Source of the DNA: Gymnopilus junonius
Taxonomy: Eukaryota; Basidiomycota; Agaricomycetes; Agaricales; Galerinaceae
DNA: 64,000 nucleotides
Direction: 5' to 3'
Assembly: GCA_015501075.1 (NCBI GenBank)
Contig: JADNYJ010000053.1
Span: 62,001-126,000, forward strand
Shown: positions 37,170-49,400 of the stretch, piece by piece
Position numbering within the stretch: position 1 is the first letter of the stretch
Layout: each line of letters starts with the position of its first letter
Notes under the pieces: generated by a model
What the model saw: the letters and a program-made list of their open reading frames with translations, nothing else
What the model was told of the DNA's origin: nothing
The model's database searches: none
Translations under genes and position numbers: made by a program

Positions 37170-37550
37170 TTAGGTTTTAATACCTCCGGGGTACCGGTCC
37201 TCCCGGTACTCGACTTATTTACAATTTTTCTGTGTTCTTTCTTTCTTTTTATCATTTTTTTTTTTAACTGCTAACTGTAGTGTTGGACTGGGTGGTTTTA
37301 CGTGCCATAATTCGAAGCTTCATGGGGTATTTTCAGCATGGAATGAGAAAGGCTAGGCGTAGTACGTACTGGCAGCACCCCTCATGAGGAATGAGGCGCG
37401 AGAAATGAGGGAATGGGTGATCAGGAACCCGAGAAGGACGAATGGAACAATGCGAGCCAACTTGGTCCTATAATTATGATGGTCCTTTGGGCGCGCGTAC
37501 ACTTGTAGCTCAGGTCCAAGACTTGTTTCGATATCAAGTCACTGTCAAAT
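37170..37550. repeat. Diverged direct repeat, copy 2
   Basis: Second copy of the block series described at 36160-36660. Element type is unknown; no terminal inverted repeats or LTR ends could be placed. Confidence 0.6.
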
Positions 37551-39293
37551 GTTAACATTATCTTTTAGATATATATATAAATTCCAGCTCCATGCACGGC
37601 GCCAGCCTTCAGAAAGGATAATCAGGACTTTGAGGATACAACACCTCGACATTGTGGGCAGCCCTCGTCATTTCTACAAATGTTTGGCTGAAACAGCGTG
37701 ACTTGGTGCTGCGTTTGACAATCCGGCTCCTCAGACGAAAAAGCTCGGCTTTCGGCTGGGTCCTGTACAACTTCTTCGACAAACTTAGGACTGAATGATT
37801 TTTTGAGAGGTGTGAATATTAAAGATGTTTTGCACTTATCCAAAGTCGTGTTTAGTGCCGTCAGCGGCTTCTGAATCAGAATTTGGAGCTGGGGTCCTGG
37901 GGAACCGGTGGAATTGGTATAAAAGGAACTGCTCGTAGAGTCGGAATTTGGAGCTGGGGAGTCTGTGGAATTGGTATAAAAGGAACTACTACTTGTACTT
38001 CGCTTTGGATCTCTCACATTTCGCCACTGCGCTGCAGATGACTTAAAGTTACATGCTTTCTCCGTGCATTTTATTTGAATCTATCCGTTACATGGAAACA
38101 ATGGAGACGATGGAGGCGATGGAGACTCTCCTTTCCTTGGTCGTGTGAGGGAACATGGTGTCTCGTAGAGAAATGCTTTAATTCCTTGCCTGGTTATTAT
38201 CGTTGTCTAACTTCTGCGTGGTTACTATCCAGTTTCTTACTTCTAGGTTTTGAAAAGGGTAGCACACTCGAATTCTATGGGATGAGTTTCTGAACTCGTC
38301 ATCGATGCGCTCGTTCTCATTTGACTTCGTGATGTTGGTCTCGTTTCCTCTTCCTGTACACGAGAACCATGACTAATCACTAATCGACAGGAGGAAGGCC
38401 GCACTCAATTTGAACTAGCACCCTAAATTCCTTCCATGCCGAAGCCTTCCGGTGCCGACCCCAATGATTGACTTCTCCTTCTGCTTTCCACAGGCCAGCT
38501 GGCGTCACCTTCGCTGCTTCTGAAATTTAGCATTTGGAACGCTCCTCCACCTGACCGACCCTCATTTAGACTGCGTTCTCCATCAGCTGGCATTCCGCCT
38601 GTCAATTGCCATTGGGGCACCCTATAAACGCGGCTTGCTTGGCACCCATAGACAAGCCCAAGCCCAGACTTTTGCGAATCCTATGCAGTGTAAGGGGTGG
38701 GGACGGTTTATCGATGTGATTGGTGCTGCGGATTGGGGATCTATGCTTCTAAGTTCTGCCTCCCCCTCCGCCTTCATGTTGGCTCTTGCGATTACCTTTC
38801 CGATGGGTCATTTCCTTTCGAGTTCATATCGTGATTTCATTCCTGGCTCATCGCATTCCTGGCTCATCGATGTGTCAGGTGATGGTGGTGCCAACTTTTA
38901 GATGGATTATTTCGAGTACGTTGGACGTTGTGTTGTCAACGTCGATTCTCTTGGAATATTTCTTCCCGGCGCTACGCAAACCCCTGCAGTGCAAGGCGGT
39001 GAAGCGGATGTTTATTTAGTGAGGGGGCTGGGCGACATGGAACGCACTGCCACTGATGGTTTCTATTTAGGCGGGAACTAGCGGGCTGCCAACGCCTCGG
39101 GTACTCGTTTTTGTCGATCGGATTCGATCTTCCATCTCTCATCGATGGTATCGCCTGCGGCCGGGGGGCTGCACCCCGGTTTTATATAAAAGCCATGGTC
39201 AGTTTACTTCGTATTATCCCCCCAAAAGCGAACACTCACTGCATCTTCACCTCAATCCGCTTCAGTACTTTTCTTCTAAATTCAAAACCAACC

Positions 39294-40856
39294 ATGACTC
39301 AATACTGGGAACCCGGCACTGCGTACAGCTACGGCGACATCGTGGAGTATGAAGGTGCGTGCTCTCTGTCAGAGGGACGGTGGAGGGGTGCACTCACTGA
39401 CGACTTACCTGCGCCGAATAGGTCATCACTACAAGATCGTCCAACCCCACACGTCACAGGTTCGATTGCTCTCTCCACGTCCTCATTCCTATGCCTCAAC
39501 GCACATTTTTCTATCCCTACAGTCCGATTGGACACCTGCGGCCACTCCAGCCCTCTGGGGCCGTCTGAGCGACGAGGACCACAACACGGGTGGAGACAAC
39601 AAGTATCAATCTGGCTACCAACAACAACAGCCTTACCAGCCGCCTCAGCAACAACCTCAGTACGGCCAACAAGGTCAATCTCAGGAAGGTGGGCGTATTC
39701 CAAGTCCCCATCCCATGCCCCGTCACTGACCCCCAACGCGAAATGATAGACCAGAAACCTGATCACTGGTACGAAACTGAGGAAGGGAAGAAGAAGTTGG
39801 AGGTAAAAGCCATAATCTTGATAGCGCAATGCCCGTACAGTTTCTGATCAGTGCATATATTCAGATCGGAGGAGGTCTCCTTGGCGGCGCTGCTCTCCTC
39901 GCGGGCGGCCTACTCGCATATAAGAAGCACGAAGAGCACAAGGAACATGTAAGTTCCATATCATCTGTTCTGTCACGCTGAAGATCCTTACTCTCTCCCT
40001 TCCATAGTCAAGGGCCGATGGATGGGCCCGTGAGAATTGGCTCCAGGAAGCTTCGGCTCGCACGGAGGCGTATCGCAGGAACGGGACGGAAGAGCCTTGT
40101 CTTTGGGTGTTCACGCAGGGAAAACATATCCCGAAGGGCGCTATTCTCGTTGGAAAGGAGAAGTCGTGGAATTTGTATATTTGCCGTGCGTTTTACGATG
40201 TACGTTTCCACGTTTTTGTTGGATCGTTTTACTTCTTGGGCTTACGGTTTTTGTTCTTTTTCGTAGGGCGGTCTTCGTATGTCCTCATTATCCCGTGACG
40301 CGCTTTGGGTACTGACTTGTTTTGCTGCGTAAAGAGCTCGGTAAAGCCTCTGACGCGTTCAAAAAAGGCGGTGTCCTCGGCTACAAGGATGACGAAATTC
40401 ATGTACGCAGAACACATGTTTTCCAACCAATTTCTCCGCTAACTTCACGTCTAGGTGGAAGAATTCGAAGTCCTGATCGGGGACATGAACCGCTTGAAGT
40501 GGGTGCCTGTAACGGGCCGGATCAACGTCGCCAGCTTGGGCTATCGCCCGGTCACTGCAGGCCAGGAGAACGATGGAACGCCTCTTTACATCGTTGAAGC
40601 TCCGTACAAAGATGCTGTCCACCCAGGAAAGACCAGCGAGAAGCTTGATGGTGCGTGCTTTACTTATGACTATGCGTGTGTGTATTGATTGATATGTATC
40701 ATTTTTTTTATCTAGGAGCGTATATCCCTTATGATGGTAAAGAGAAACATGTTAGGGTATGGAGCTTTGTTTCAATTTCTTTCTTACGAAAATGTATTCA
40801 TTCACTTTATTTATATCTAGGAGTACCGTGTTCTGTGCTACGCCCCATCCTATTGA
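39294..40856 (+). CDS. CBM5/12 chitin-binding - DM9 lectin-like protein
   Basis: Eleven exons (39294-39354, 39422-39459, 39523-39688, 39750-39802, 39865-39948, 40008-40199, 40267-40276, 40335-40402, 40455-40650, 40716-40750, 40821-40856) splice with GT-AG borders into 939 nt, 312 residues, without a break. Residues 1-50 form a CBM5/12 module (YWEPGTAYSYGDIVEYEG, HHYKIVQPHTSQSDWTP, ALW). A Gln/Tyr/Pro-rich linker follows (QQQQPYQPPQQQPQYGQQ), then a Gly/Ala/Leu segment GGGLLGGAALLAGGLLAYKK resembling a membrane or self-association helix. The C-terminal half holds DM9/DUF3421 repeats (FTQGKHIPKGAILVGKE; WVPVTGRINVASLGYRPVTA; YIPYDGKEKHVREYRVLCYA). There is no signal peptide. DM9 proteins in animals bind mannose, so a sugar-recognition role is inferred. 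Exon 7 is only 10 nt. Confidence 0.88.
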
Positions 40857-41051
40857 TTCCCATAATCTCAATGAATTCTGTACGCTACGCTCGTCTTTGT
40901 TCTTTGCTGTTGAAATTCGATGTATATTACGTGCGGTTGGAAGTATGATGGATTTGATGGATTTGTCGTGATGGACGTTCTAAATAAGAATTATATCCAC
41001 TATCAACTCGATATTCGTGGAGGTCCATAACTATGGTTTGCTAGTTCGGAT

Positions 41052-42424
41052 TTAAAATGTCAGTGTTCGGCTGCCTGTCTGTCGTATTGCTCCCGTTGCG
41101 TCATCGGAGAGGCCTGCGTCAGTCTGAAATTGAGCACCATCATCGTCATCATCATAGTCGGGAACAGGCGTATAGCTGGCGTTCTCTATTTGTCCCACCT
41201 CTTCTTGTTCGCGTAAACGACCTATAATACTCGACTCCCTATCCGCATCTTCAGCAAGATACCCCGCTTCTGGTATATCCAAACCACCCCCCTCTCTTCC
41301 TCTGCAGCCTGAGGAACCTCATATACAGACGTCCCAGATCCAGGGTTAAACCGAACCTCACCGCTCGCACTCGCACTCGCACTCGCAATCGCAATATCCC
41401 CCGTGCTAGTGAATGGCAGTAGATAGCCGAAATTCAGTGAAGGATGGAGTTTGACTGGGTGCGTCTTTTGTGGACTAGTGGAGGGTCCGGGTGACGATGC
41501 AGTGGTGGTGGTGGTGGTTTGAGTGTGGGGATGGGGAGGGTGGAGGTTAGACCGTGGACTGGGAGGAGCGAACCTGAGCGAGGCTCTTTGGATATGAGTG
41601 GACTTGGAGGGGGTTGGGACGGGGGGTGGGACGGGGGGTGGGACTGGGAAGTTTATAGGTCTCGGAAGTGGTGGATAGTGGAGGGTTGGATTATAAGCAT
41701 ATACAGAACGGGAAGTATTAGCGCCTATTAAATGGGATTTCAATGATAAGGGTGCTCGTGGTTGGAAAGAGAGAGGACTGGGTGCGCCGCTCTTGGGAAA
41801 TTGCGCTTTGGATGAACCGTGGAGAGGCAGTTCAAAGACATGCTGGGACTGGGAATAAGGATCGTTTCTATCCAGCGCTCGAGCATGAGCATGAGCATGA
41901 AGGTGTTTTTTGGTTCTCCTTGGTGGGTATATGATGTTGGGATAATTCTCAACGTGAGCGGCTTTGATCTCATTCGCTGTGTCGATCCATTTCTGCTTTT
42001 CGTCTTCGGGGAGTGATTTCCAAGCACGACCTGAGATACGTGATTAGATTGGCAAGAAAGGGTTTGTTAGGATATGTAATCCCAAGGCCAAGGACAACCG
42101 CTCGCACCTGCAGCTCCGGACAAGGTTAAATTCGGATATAAATCCCCCAACCCAGCCTTGACGAACGCCGCTCGGAATATCATGAAGCAATTAGGAGGGC
42201 GAGTGACGGGTCTGGGTGAGGATGCGGGATCCAAAGAGATAAACTCTATGATGTGGCTTGCGAAAGGGAGTAAATATGCGTAGCGGAGGTTGTAGGGTAC
42301 TTCTTTGAAAGGCGCCGCTTGATTTGGAGGAAATGGGTAGTTAATATGGGAGTTGCGGTGGATGAATGGTGTGATGGGTGATGCACGTACGAGGTTCTTT
42401 GGGAGAAGGAAGGGTCGAAGGCAT
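41052..42424 (-). CDS. HMG-box transcription factor
   Basis: Exons 42424-42391, 42317-42108 and 42030-41052. The HMG box starts RPPNCFMIFRAAFVKAGLG and, across an intron with GTGCGA donor, continues RAWKSLPEDEKQKWIDTANE and HVENYPNIIYPPRRTKKH, the MATA-HMG pattern. The C-terminal part is proline/serine-rich (VPPPVPPPVPTPSKS, a His/Thr-rich patch, a SASASASG repeat) and ends in an acidic stretch, YDDDDDG. The frame changes once near 41292 in a run of six Gs; one further G would join EEE to GGLDIPEAGYLAED and the stop at 41052, giving about 407 residues. HMG-box proteins of this kind regulate mating and fruiting genes in basidiomycetes; the target here is unknown. The start at 42424 is my choice because it splices in frame. 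Confidence 0.75.
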
Positions 42425-43376
42425 GATTTACTTCTGGGGAAAGAGAGAAGGATGGTGGATGTGGAAGAAAGGATTTGAACAGGCGTTGTGGGATCAAGCT
42501 AAGGGTGTGTAAGGAAAGGAAAGGAAAGGGCCTTGGAATCGTTTTTTTTATATGGGACCCACAACGCCACAATTGACTGTGGGTGATGTTTGCTAGGAAC
42601 AATTATGCAGATCGAGTTTGGTTGGATAATAGACATCCATGGCAAATGGACCTGGACACACATGTTTTTCAAGCTAAATTACAGCAGCGTTCGCCGTCTT
42701 GTAATTTGTTATCACAAGTGACAATTAGAGGACGGACAGTTTTCCATTTTGGAAGGCAACTTTTTTCAAGGCAGCACAGCGTAAGCAGCAAATTAAAACG
42801 ACCGATGTATCGTTAGATGGAAAGTATCCAGAAGTAGATAAATACCAAGAGAGAGCAGCAATTTGGCATCGACTCCCTGGTCTAGGGTCTGGACCACAGA
42901 TATGATGTCATCCGCAAGTACCTATTAATAGCGTCAAGGAATTTCGCTCAAGCCCTGTATCGTACGAGTGTGCAGCTGTGGATTTCTGATTGATACTGCA
43001 AGATGGAACTAATCCACAAGCCCGTGATATAAGATTATCAGAACAAAATTTATCAAAAAGTAGTCAAATAATGGACCATGTTGAAAGGATGGTCAAAAGT
43101 GATCGATACTTGAACTTGATGATACGCCCAGATGCACACATCCAGCTAATACAAGAGGTAGCAAGCAACTATCGTTAGGGCATTCTCTCTTGAAGTTAAA
43201 GTATAAGCAAATTGACAAGAAGAAGATTTAATGTGATAAGAGCGTGCGACAGTTCGTTTTGAAGCTCAGCTCGCCTAATGTCATTGTTCTCTGTTTGATA
43301 AAATCACGACTTCCAACGTTCCTTCTTGGTTCAATCTACACTCTTTCTGCATATTCGAGTCTTAGACCTCAGTATA
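42425..43376. other. Divergent spacer
   Basis: About 950 bp between the HMG gene and the cyclotransferase-like gene, probably shared upstream region. Small frames only. Confidence 0.4.
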
Positions 43377-43964
43377 ATGGTACGTCCATTTATCTTCAAC
43401 CTCTTAAAAGCTTCAAGTAATATCAATTTGATCATCGCGGTCGAACAGGCGAATCAGACGAATCAGCCTACTCCCCGACCATTGTTCCTGTATGGCACCC
43501 TCAGGGCCCTTCAGTTACTTGCTTGCGTTCTGACTAGTGATCCTGAAGAGTTGGACCAGATCCGTCCACTCATTCAACCCGCGATCTTGAGAGGGTACTC
43601 CTGCGTCTCCATCGTCGGAAAGGAATTTCCAGCCCTTGTAGTTGTCTCCGACGACACAAACGAAAAATCTCTAGTCCACGTTGACGGGCTCCTGCTACGA
43701 CCACAGACTGACCTGCAGCGCCGAAAAATCCACGATTTTATGGGAAGTGCTTTCAAAGTCATCAAAGTTGAACCACTTGTGATTTTAAAGAAAAAAGAAC
43801 ATGGTGTTCAGATTGAGGAGAAGGTCAAGGTTGACGCTGATGTGTATCTCTGGAACGGACACTTGGAACTGGTGAAAGGAAAACCTTGGAGTTTTACGCG
43901 TTTTGAACGAGAGAATCTAGCGGGCTGGCTTGAGATTTATTCTGGGATGACGTTTTCTACGTGA
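43377..43964 (+). CDS. Gamma-glutamylcyclotransferase / AIG2-like protein
   Basis: The frame carries the family signature PRPLFLYGTLRALQLL, followed by RPLIQPAILRGYSCVSIVGK, FPALVVVSDD, HVDGLLLRP and DADVYLWNGHLELVKGKPWS, matching the beta-barrel fold of AIG2/GGCT-like proteins. Members cleave gamma-glutamyl peptides or gamma-glutamyl-amine links to 5-oxoproline; the exact substrate cannot be read here. Immediately after the ATG there is a 69-bp GT...AG stretch (GTACGT to GAACAG). Removing it gives MANQTNQPTPRPLFLYGTL, a more typical N-terminus, and the stretch is in frame, so both forms read through. I favour the spliced form, 172 residues. Confidence 0.75.
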   Translation: MVRPFIFNLLKASSNINLIIAVEQANQTNQPTPRPLFLYGTLRALQLLACVLTSDPEELDQIRPLIQPAILRGYSCVSIVGKEFPALVVVSDDTNEKSLVHVDGLLLRPQTDLQRRKIHDFMGSAFKVIKVEPLVILKKKEHGVQIEEKVKVDADVYLWNGHLELVKGKPWSFTRFERENLAGWLEIYSGMTFST

Positions 43965-44952
43965 TGCGATATCGCAGAATACTCTTGTTGTGAAGAAGAT
44001 CACCTTGAATGATATGTTGTATCAATTGTTGTATTTTAATTTTCAAATGATCTTGGAAAACGATTATCTGCGGAGAAATATATTTACATTGGCGAGTACG
44101 TTCCGAACATCTTCAAGGGAGGTTGCGGAAGATTCAGATGGTGGCACCATTCCTGAGAGAATGGACACGACGAAAGATTACAGTCAAGGAGTTCTAGACT
44201 TTGTTATCTCCTTCTATGCATTAGGAATCGAATTGTGTATATGAAGTTCATGACTCGCCGGGTTTCAAGGCCAGTCGGATGGGTGATAGGAGGGTCGAAT
44301 AATAATTATACTGACCCACTCTCCTTTCCTGTAATATGATATACGAAAGCGAAATTCGCGATGGTGCACAGTCGAAGAGGACCTGCGCAGAGCATAGCTG
44401 GCATGTGGTTCACGTACCGCCTTATAATGCGCAGCGTACAACCTCAGGCAACCAACTCGCTCAAACAACTGACCAACGAATCTGGGGTCTGGGGTATGTT
44501 GCGGATAGTTGATAGTTTGCTATTATAGAGAGTACTGCCTGTACCACCCATCGTGCGGATGGCGTCAGATACCGCAGTCCTCTCACCTCGATGTTCGTTT
44601 TATTTTATGTATTCCTCTACCCACGGAGAGCGTGCTCCGAGTCGAACGAGATTAATAATAGATAAAGATCCCCTTATGTCGTTAAACCGTGAACGTACCT
44701 GGAAATGGGCTGGGGAGGATGTCGACTGCGTTGTATAGCCACGATGTTGCTATCACCCTTCGGGTGTCAAGGAGGGATTCGGTACTGCGGGTGCCTGCCG
44801 GAAACGCGACATCCGCGCTTAGAGATCTTCTAGTGCACGGTGCACGGTAGGTATAAGTACCACCCCACTGTTTTGGTGGTGGAGTCAGGATATCTCTTTA
44901 CGACTCTTCGACCCTTTTAGACTTTATACTCATCTTGGTGTTGAGCGCCATA
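43965..44952. other. Spacer without recognised gene
   Basis: About 1 kb; short frames at 43990 and 44553 unsupported. Small perfect hairpins (CACCCTTCGGGTG near 44755) may be transcriptional or coincidental. Confidence 0.4.
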
Positions 44953-46413
44953 ATGTCGATAAACAACGGAACAGGTAAGTGCATGATGACTCAAGTATTC
45001 ACCCCTCACGCCGCGTCCCATCAGCGACTCTCTCACTGGCTCAACAATCGCCATACAATTATATACCCTCTGAAGGTGTGGCGATTACGATGCTCGTTCT
45101 CTTTGGTGTCTCTACGCGTAAGTGCCCTGGCTTGCAATACCTCCTGCATACGACGCCGTCTCACCTTGGCACTTGCAACTGCAGTCGTCCACTCTGCTCA
45201 GGCCGTGAAGTACGGCGTGCTCTGGCTTGTCCCTACGGCATGCTTGTGCGGTGTGATCGAACTGCTTGGATGGGCGGGTCGGCTTTGGTCGAGTTTCTCT
45301 CCGCTGTTGTCGACGCCTTTCCAGATCGAGTGCGTGGTTTCTGATGTACTCTACTGTTTGAACTGTTGGGCTTACTGTGCTATTGGGATGTAGGATAACG
45401 TGCACCATCGTCGCGCCTACGCCGCTGCTTGCTGCTAATTTCGTAATTTTGGGGAATGTGATCAAGCGTCTTGGGCCGGCGTATAGTCGTCTCAGTCCAA
45501 AGTGGTGTACGTCCTGTCCTTGTTCGAATCAGCTCTTTAGAGGAATGACTGATCGTTCGGTGATCAATATAGACACCATCATATTCACCAGCTGCGTACG
45601 TGGTCATTCGTTGCGTGGTAAACGGAGGGAGAGAGGGCTTACGCAGTTTGATGATGTGTTTAGGATGTCATCTCCCTTGTTGTGCAAGGACTTGGGGGAG
45701 GGATAGCTGCTTCGGCGTCTGACCTCCAAGGAGCCAATAATGTCAGTCAAATTCCATTATCAATGAATTTTGCTGGGATTATGTTACTCAACTCTTTTTA
45801 GGGTGCCCATATTATGCTCGGAGGGATCGTTTTCCAGCTAGGTAACTGAGCAATCCACTTTCACATATTCCTTCCCTGGCTGAATGAAGAAAACATCTTA
45901 TCCGTAGTCGTCATCGTCCTCTATTCGATCTTGGCTGCGGAGTACTTCTTCCGGTACCACCACGACTCCCCAATCGGGTATCGTACAGCCAACGCAGCCC
46001 CAGCAGAAAATGGAGATCGGAGAGGAGTGTTCACGTTCAAGCTAAAGGCTATGTCGTGCGCTTTGGTGTTTAGTACCACCGTGCTCTTTATCCGGTCAGT
46101 TTATACGTTTACATCCTCGGTCCTTATCATCTTATTTTTTTGTTGGTAATATTTTAGTGCCGTCTATCGGACTATCGAGCTGGCAGATGGGTGGAAAGGG
46201 AGGATCATCAGCAATCAATTGTATTTCAGTACGTTTTTTTCCTTCTCACTTCCTTGGGTATCAGCTGATGATAATCGATTTGTGATTAAAGATGTACTGG
46301 ACGGCGCCATGGTCATATTGGCTATGTACACCATGAACTTCATCAATCCGGGCATTTTCCTCGCACCGCCGACGCATGTTGAGGATAAAGAGAAGGAGGT
46401 GGCCTCGCTTTAG
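44953..46413 (+). CDS. RTA1-like lipid-translocating / resistance membrane protein
   Basis: Exon 1 (MSINNGT, 44953-44974) splices to ATLSLAQQSPYNYIPSEGVA and then LVHSAQAVKYGVLWLVPTAC, followed by CGVIELLGWAGRLWSSFSP, TIVAPTPLLAANFVILGNVI, RLSPKW, FTSCDIIALVVQGLGGGIAA, GAHIMLGGIVFQL and DGAMVILAMYTMNFINPGIF. The order of seven hydrophobic segments and the YxPS start, VAP-x-LLAA and QGxGGG motifs are those of the RTA1 family, plasma-membrane proteins linked in yeast to resistance against membrane-active compounds and to sphingoid-base export. Introns are short and GT-AG. The tail HVEDKEKEVASL is charged and ends at 46413. Confidence 0.88.
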
Positions 46414-49400
46414 AAATTTAGATGTCGACACTTTGGAGATGATTTTTTTGAAGTCGAAAACTTGGGCTTGGAGCTTGAAACGATGTTGGGAATTTGCCTC
46501 GTTACTTGCGCCCCCCTAGGACATTTATTACGGACTTTACTACTACTACTACTGCCGTTCGTTATGAGTTGTTGAATTTCTGGTAGTGTAGATTGAGATT
46601 TAGCAATTTGATATACGTTGATGCACGGAAAATGAGCAGGGAAGTCTTTTAAATAGGTAGGGTGAAATGGAAATACTCTAGATAGATAGCGTTGAGCGTT
46701 TGTTTAAGAAAGAAAACAGGAATCCGACGGAAGAAAGGACGGAACTGCCGCACACCAGAATCGGAAAGCTCCATCCGGGCTATACACCCCTTGAATGTAG
46801 ATTTTGGAATGTGCCTGTCACGACCCAAGGGCGTTAAACAGGCTGGGTAACCTCCATGAAGGGATAAAGTTCAAGACGTTAGGAGAAAGGCAAAATTATA
46901 CTCTGACGTGATGGTAAATGACTACTGTGACGGAAATTCATCTCATTACGTAACATAACTAGTCGATTTTTCTTTCTCCGACTCGACCTCTACTTACCGT
47001 ACTCCCTTCCCAGTCCAACGTTCCACAGTTCGACTAAGTACATAATGTTGCTTGTTTTATAATGCCAGATTTATGGTCACCGTCCGTCACCAGCTTCGAG
47101 GACTGCAATCATCGACTCTTAATTCTCGACTATAGTTTATCAAGGGCATGAGTCATTCAATTCGCATTGTCAAGCCAGTTCTGCCTATCAACCCACCTAC
47201 CGAGGCACTCGGCGCTCTACCCTGAAAGTATGGAGCTCAGGAGCCAAAGTGAGTCTAGATTTTAACCTTCCTTGGTGCTTTTTTTGACTGATTTTTTTTA
47301 CGTCTAGACTCGGCCGTAGGGCTTCCATTTGCAATTGAAGAAGTTGGAAGAAGAGTACATCTTCATTGTGACCGGAATCGCACGCCTTAGCCTCCTATCT
47401 TACCTAGCAAGCTTATGCATGACTGTTTACAGTCGAAAGGAAGGAGTTGAAGGTGAGGGTGAAAGTGAGTGACCGTGAGTCTCGCTTGTAGCTTTTTCGA
47501 ACCGCTGAAGTCTTAAGGCCATAGTATCTAGTCATTAGGCTCAGCCCTGGTCGCTTCCAATTGATCTTCACGCGTGGCTGTATAACGTCGGTATATGTGC
47601 ACTCTTCTAGATGGATAAGAGGTCAGAACGGAATGTGGAATTTTGGACCATTCTTCTCTGTGATATTGTGCGTGAGTAGCTGCTTCATTTCGTTTTCTTA
47701 GAATTTCACTGTAATTGTCGGGTTACTAACGCCGTATCTGTGCAGGACGACTCTACTGACAAAACGACAACGAAGACGGCTTGGATTTCCATCACCTAGG
47801 GCGAAGAATCCATCAATCAAGAAACTGCAGCCTATTTTCACTTCCATGTTCGCGTCTGTGGCTGTCATAAGCAACACTTTCACATCGCCGGCTGCTGGTT
47901 GCTGTTGCGCTCATGAAGTACGGTCCAAGTTTCCTCCAGAAGGGACTAGTACACTTCTTAGAGCTGAACAGCGTGGCCTACACGTCCTTACACGCTCCAG
48001 CCATTGTTCACTTGTCAAACTCGGGACGTCGTTTGGATTTGAAAGAAGGAATCACTACTACCTCTTGATCTAGACATTGTCTCCTTCCGGTGGGGGAGTC
48101 GTGTGGCCTTCTTCCGCTGCAACTCTGCCTCTGGCGCCTCCTACAGGTCTGTCTCTGCCTCCACTTCCACCCCCTTCAACTTCGAACCCTGATTCCCATT
48201 ATGATCCTCGCCACCCTTTCCCGTTTCCATTTGTCTCTGCACGCTTTCCATCTACCGTCACCACACTTTCCACCACACGATCTCAAGGTTGGCTACTAGA
48301 AGCGGCGCTCTACTCGCCAGCTGGTCCGGACTGTGACCGTGGTGGTGTGTGGACTGCGGGTTATGGATTACGGATTGCGGACTGTGGAAGAGCACTCCCC
48401 CCCTCCTTTTCTCCTGGAGTGTGGAAACTACATACGTCGAGTTGCTTGCGCGGCGACGCGCTAGTGGGGACTATAGGCTGTTAGTTGAGCTGATGGATGT
48501 GGGTATGGTGATGGTGAGATGCGGCTGGGGACGGCGGGATGCAAGTAGGGTAGGATGCGAAGAGGTCGTTGAGGTGTAAATATTGCTGTGCGGAGGAATG
48601 CGGTAGGAACTAGAAGGCCGCAGTCATGCAGCGGATAGAGTGGCAACTATTCTCCGAGTCGGACTGCTGCTGATGCTACCACGTGCAATTTCAAGCTTCC
48701 AGTCGGGGATTGGACGCTGGAAGTTGTAGGGGCCTGCGTAATGAGGTAGTTGTGAAGTCGAATTTGGGAGGTGGAGGTGGTGATGGGAGGTGGGAGGTGG
48801 GAGGTAGACATTGGGCGCGTTGCCTTGGCCGTGAATTATTGATGGCGGCGGGATCTGTGAACATTGTACAGCGGAGCAGCTTTTTGGTCTGAAGCTTACG
48901 CTTTACAACCCCCAGTATCACCCCAGCCACTCATCACGACATTCGTCTGATACACTGTGCGACTCGACAGAAACTTTCAAATACTTTCAGGCTCTTCCTG
49001 GGAATTCGGCGTGTCGCGTTCAGCTCATAACCCATCATCTTGAAATTCGGAAGTTTAAAATTTAATCTGCGACTTTGATAGTGGAAGTGGGAGATATGGC
49101 TGTCTTTACGGGAGGGGAAGCATGGTGGATGGTGTCGAAAGGATATGGCGCGCTCCAGAAGTCAAGGAAGCAAAGGGCTGGAGATTCAACAAAAAAAGAT
49201 GTTCCAGGAGGAGTGTATGTGATTTGTCACGCGTCACACGGATTGGACTGGTTCTCTTGAACTCATCTTCAGTCTCCAGACTTCAATTCCCGTATCAATA
49301 TCCATCAATTATGTGCTACTTCTTGTCTTTCTCCGCTCTCCGTTCTTCCATTATCGCGTTTTTATTTTCCCTGACGATTGGCTCGATGCTGATTCATCCT

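Larger units (their letters stand above)
28544..39293. other. 10.7-kb gene-poor, repeat-containing region
   Basis: Only short frames on both strands, none with a convincing domain or splice chain. I looked at 29176-29420, 30411-30675, 31287-31980, 32398-32676, 33190-33471, 33722-34198, 35875-36216 and 37622-38017 and could not support any as a gene. The region contains a GC-rich hairpin, a diverged direct repeat (36160-36660 and 37170-37550), related patches at 32395-32600 and 33780-33900, and short tandem copies at 37880-37990 and 38838-38870. It is probably old, degraded repeat DNA. Confidence 0.5.

Noticed and set aside
37622..38017. 131-codon frame with repeated SSSFYTNST
   Set aside because: The repeat comes from a ~65-bp tandem copy whose second unit is read in another frame (APNS versus LQIL), so the protein repeat is only partial; no further support.
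48077..48484. 135-codon Pro/Ser-rich frame
   Set aside because: Composition reflects a CT-rich tract and a short tandem repeat; no domain or splice support.
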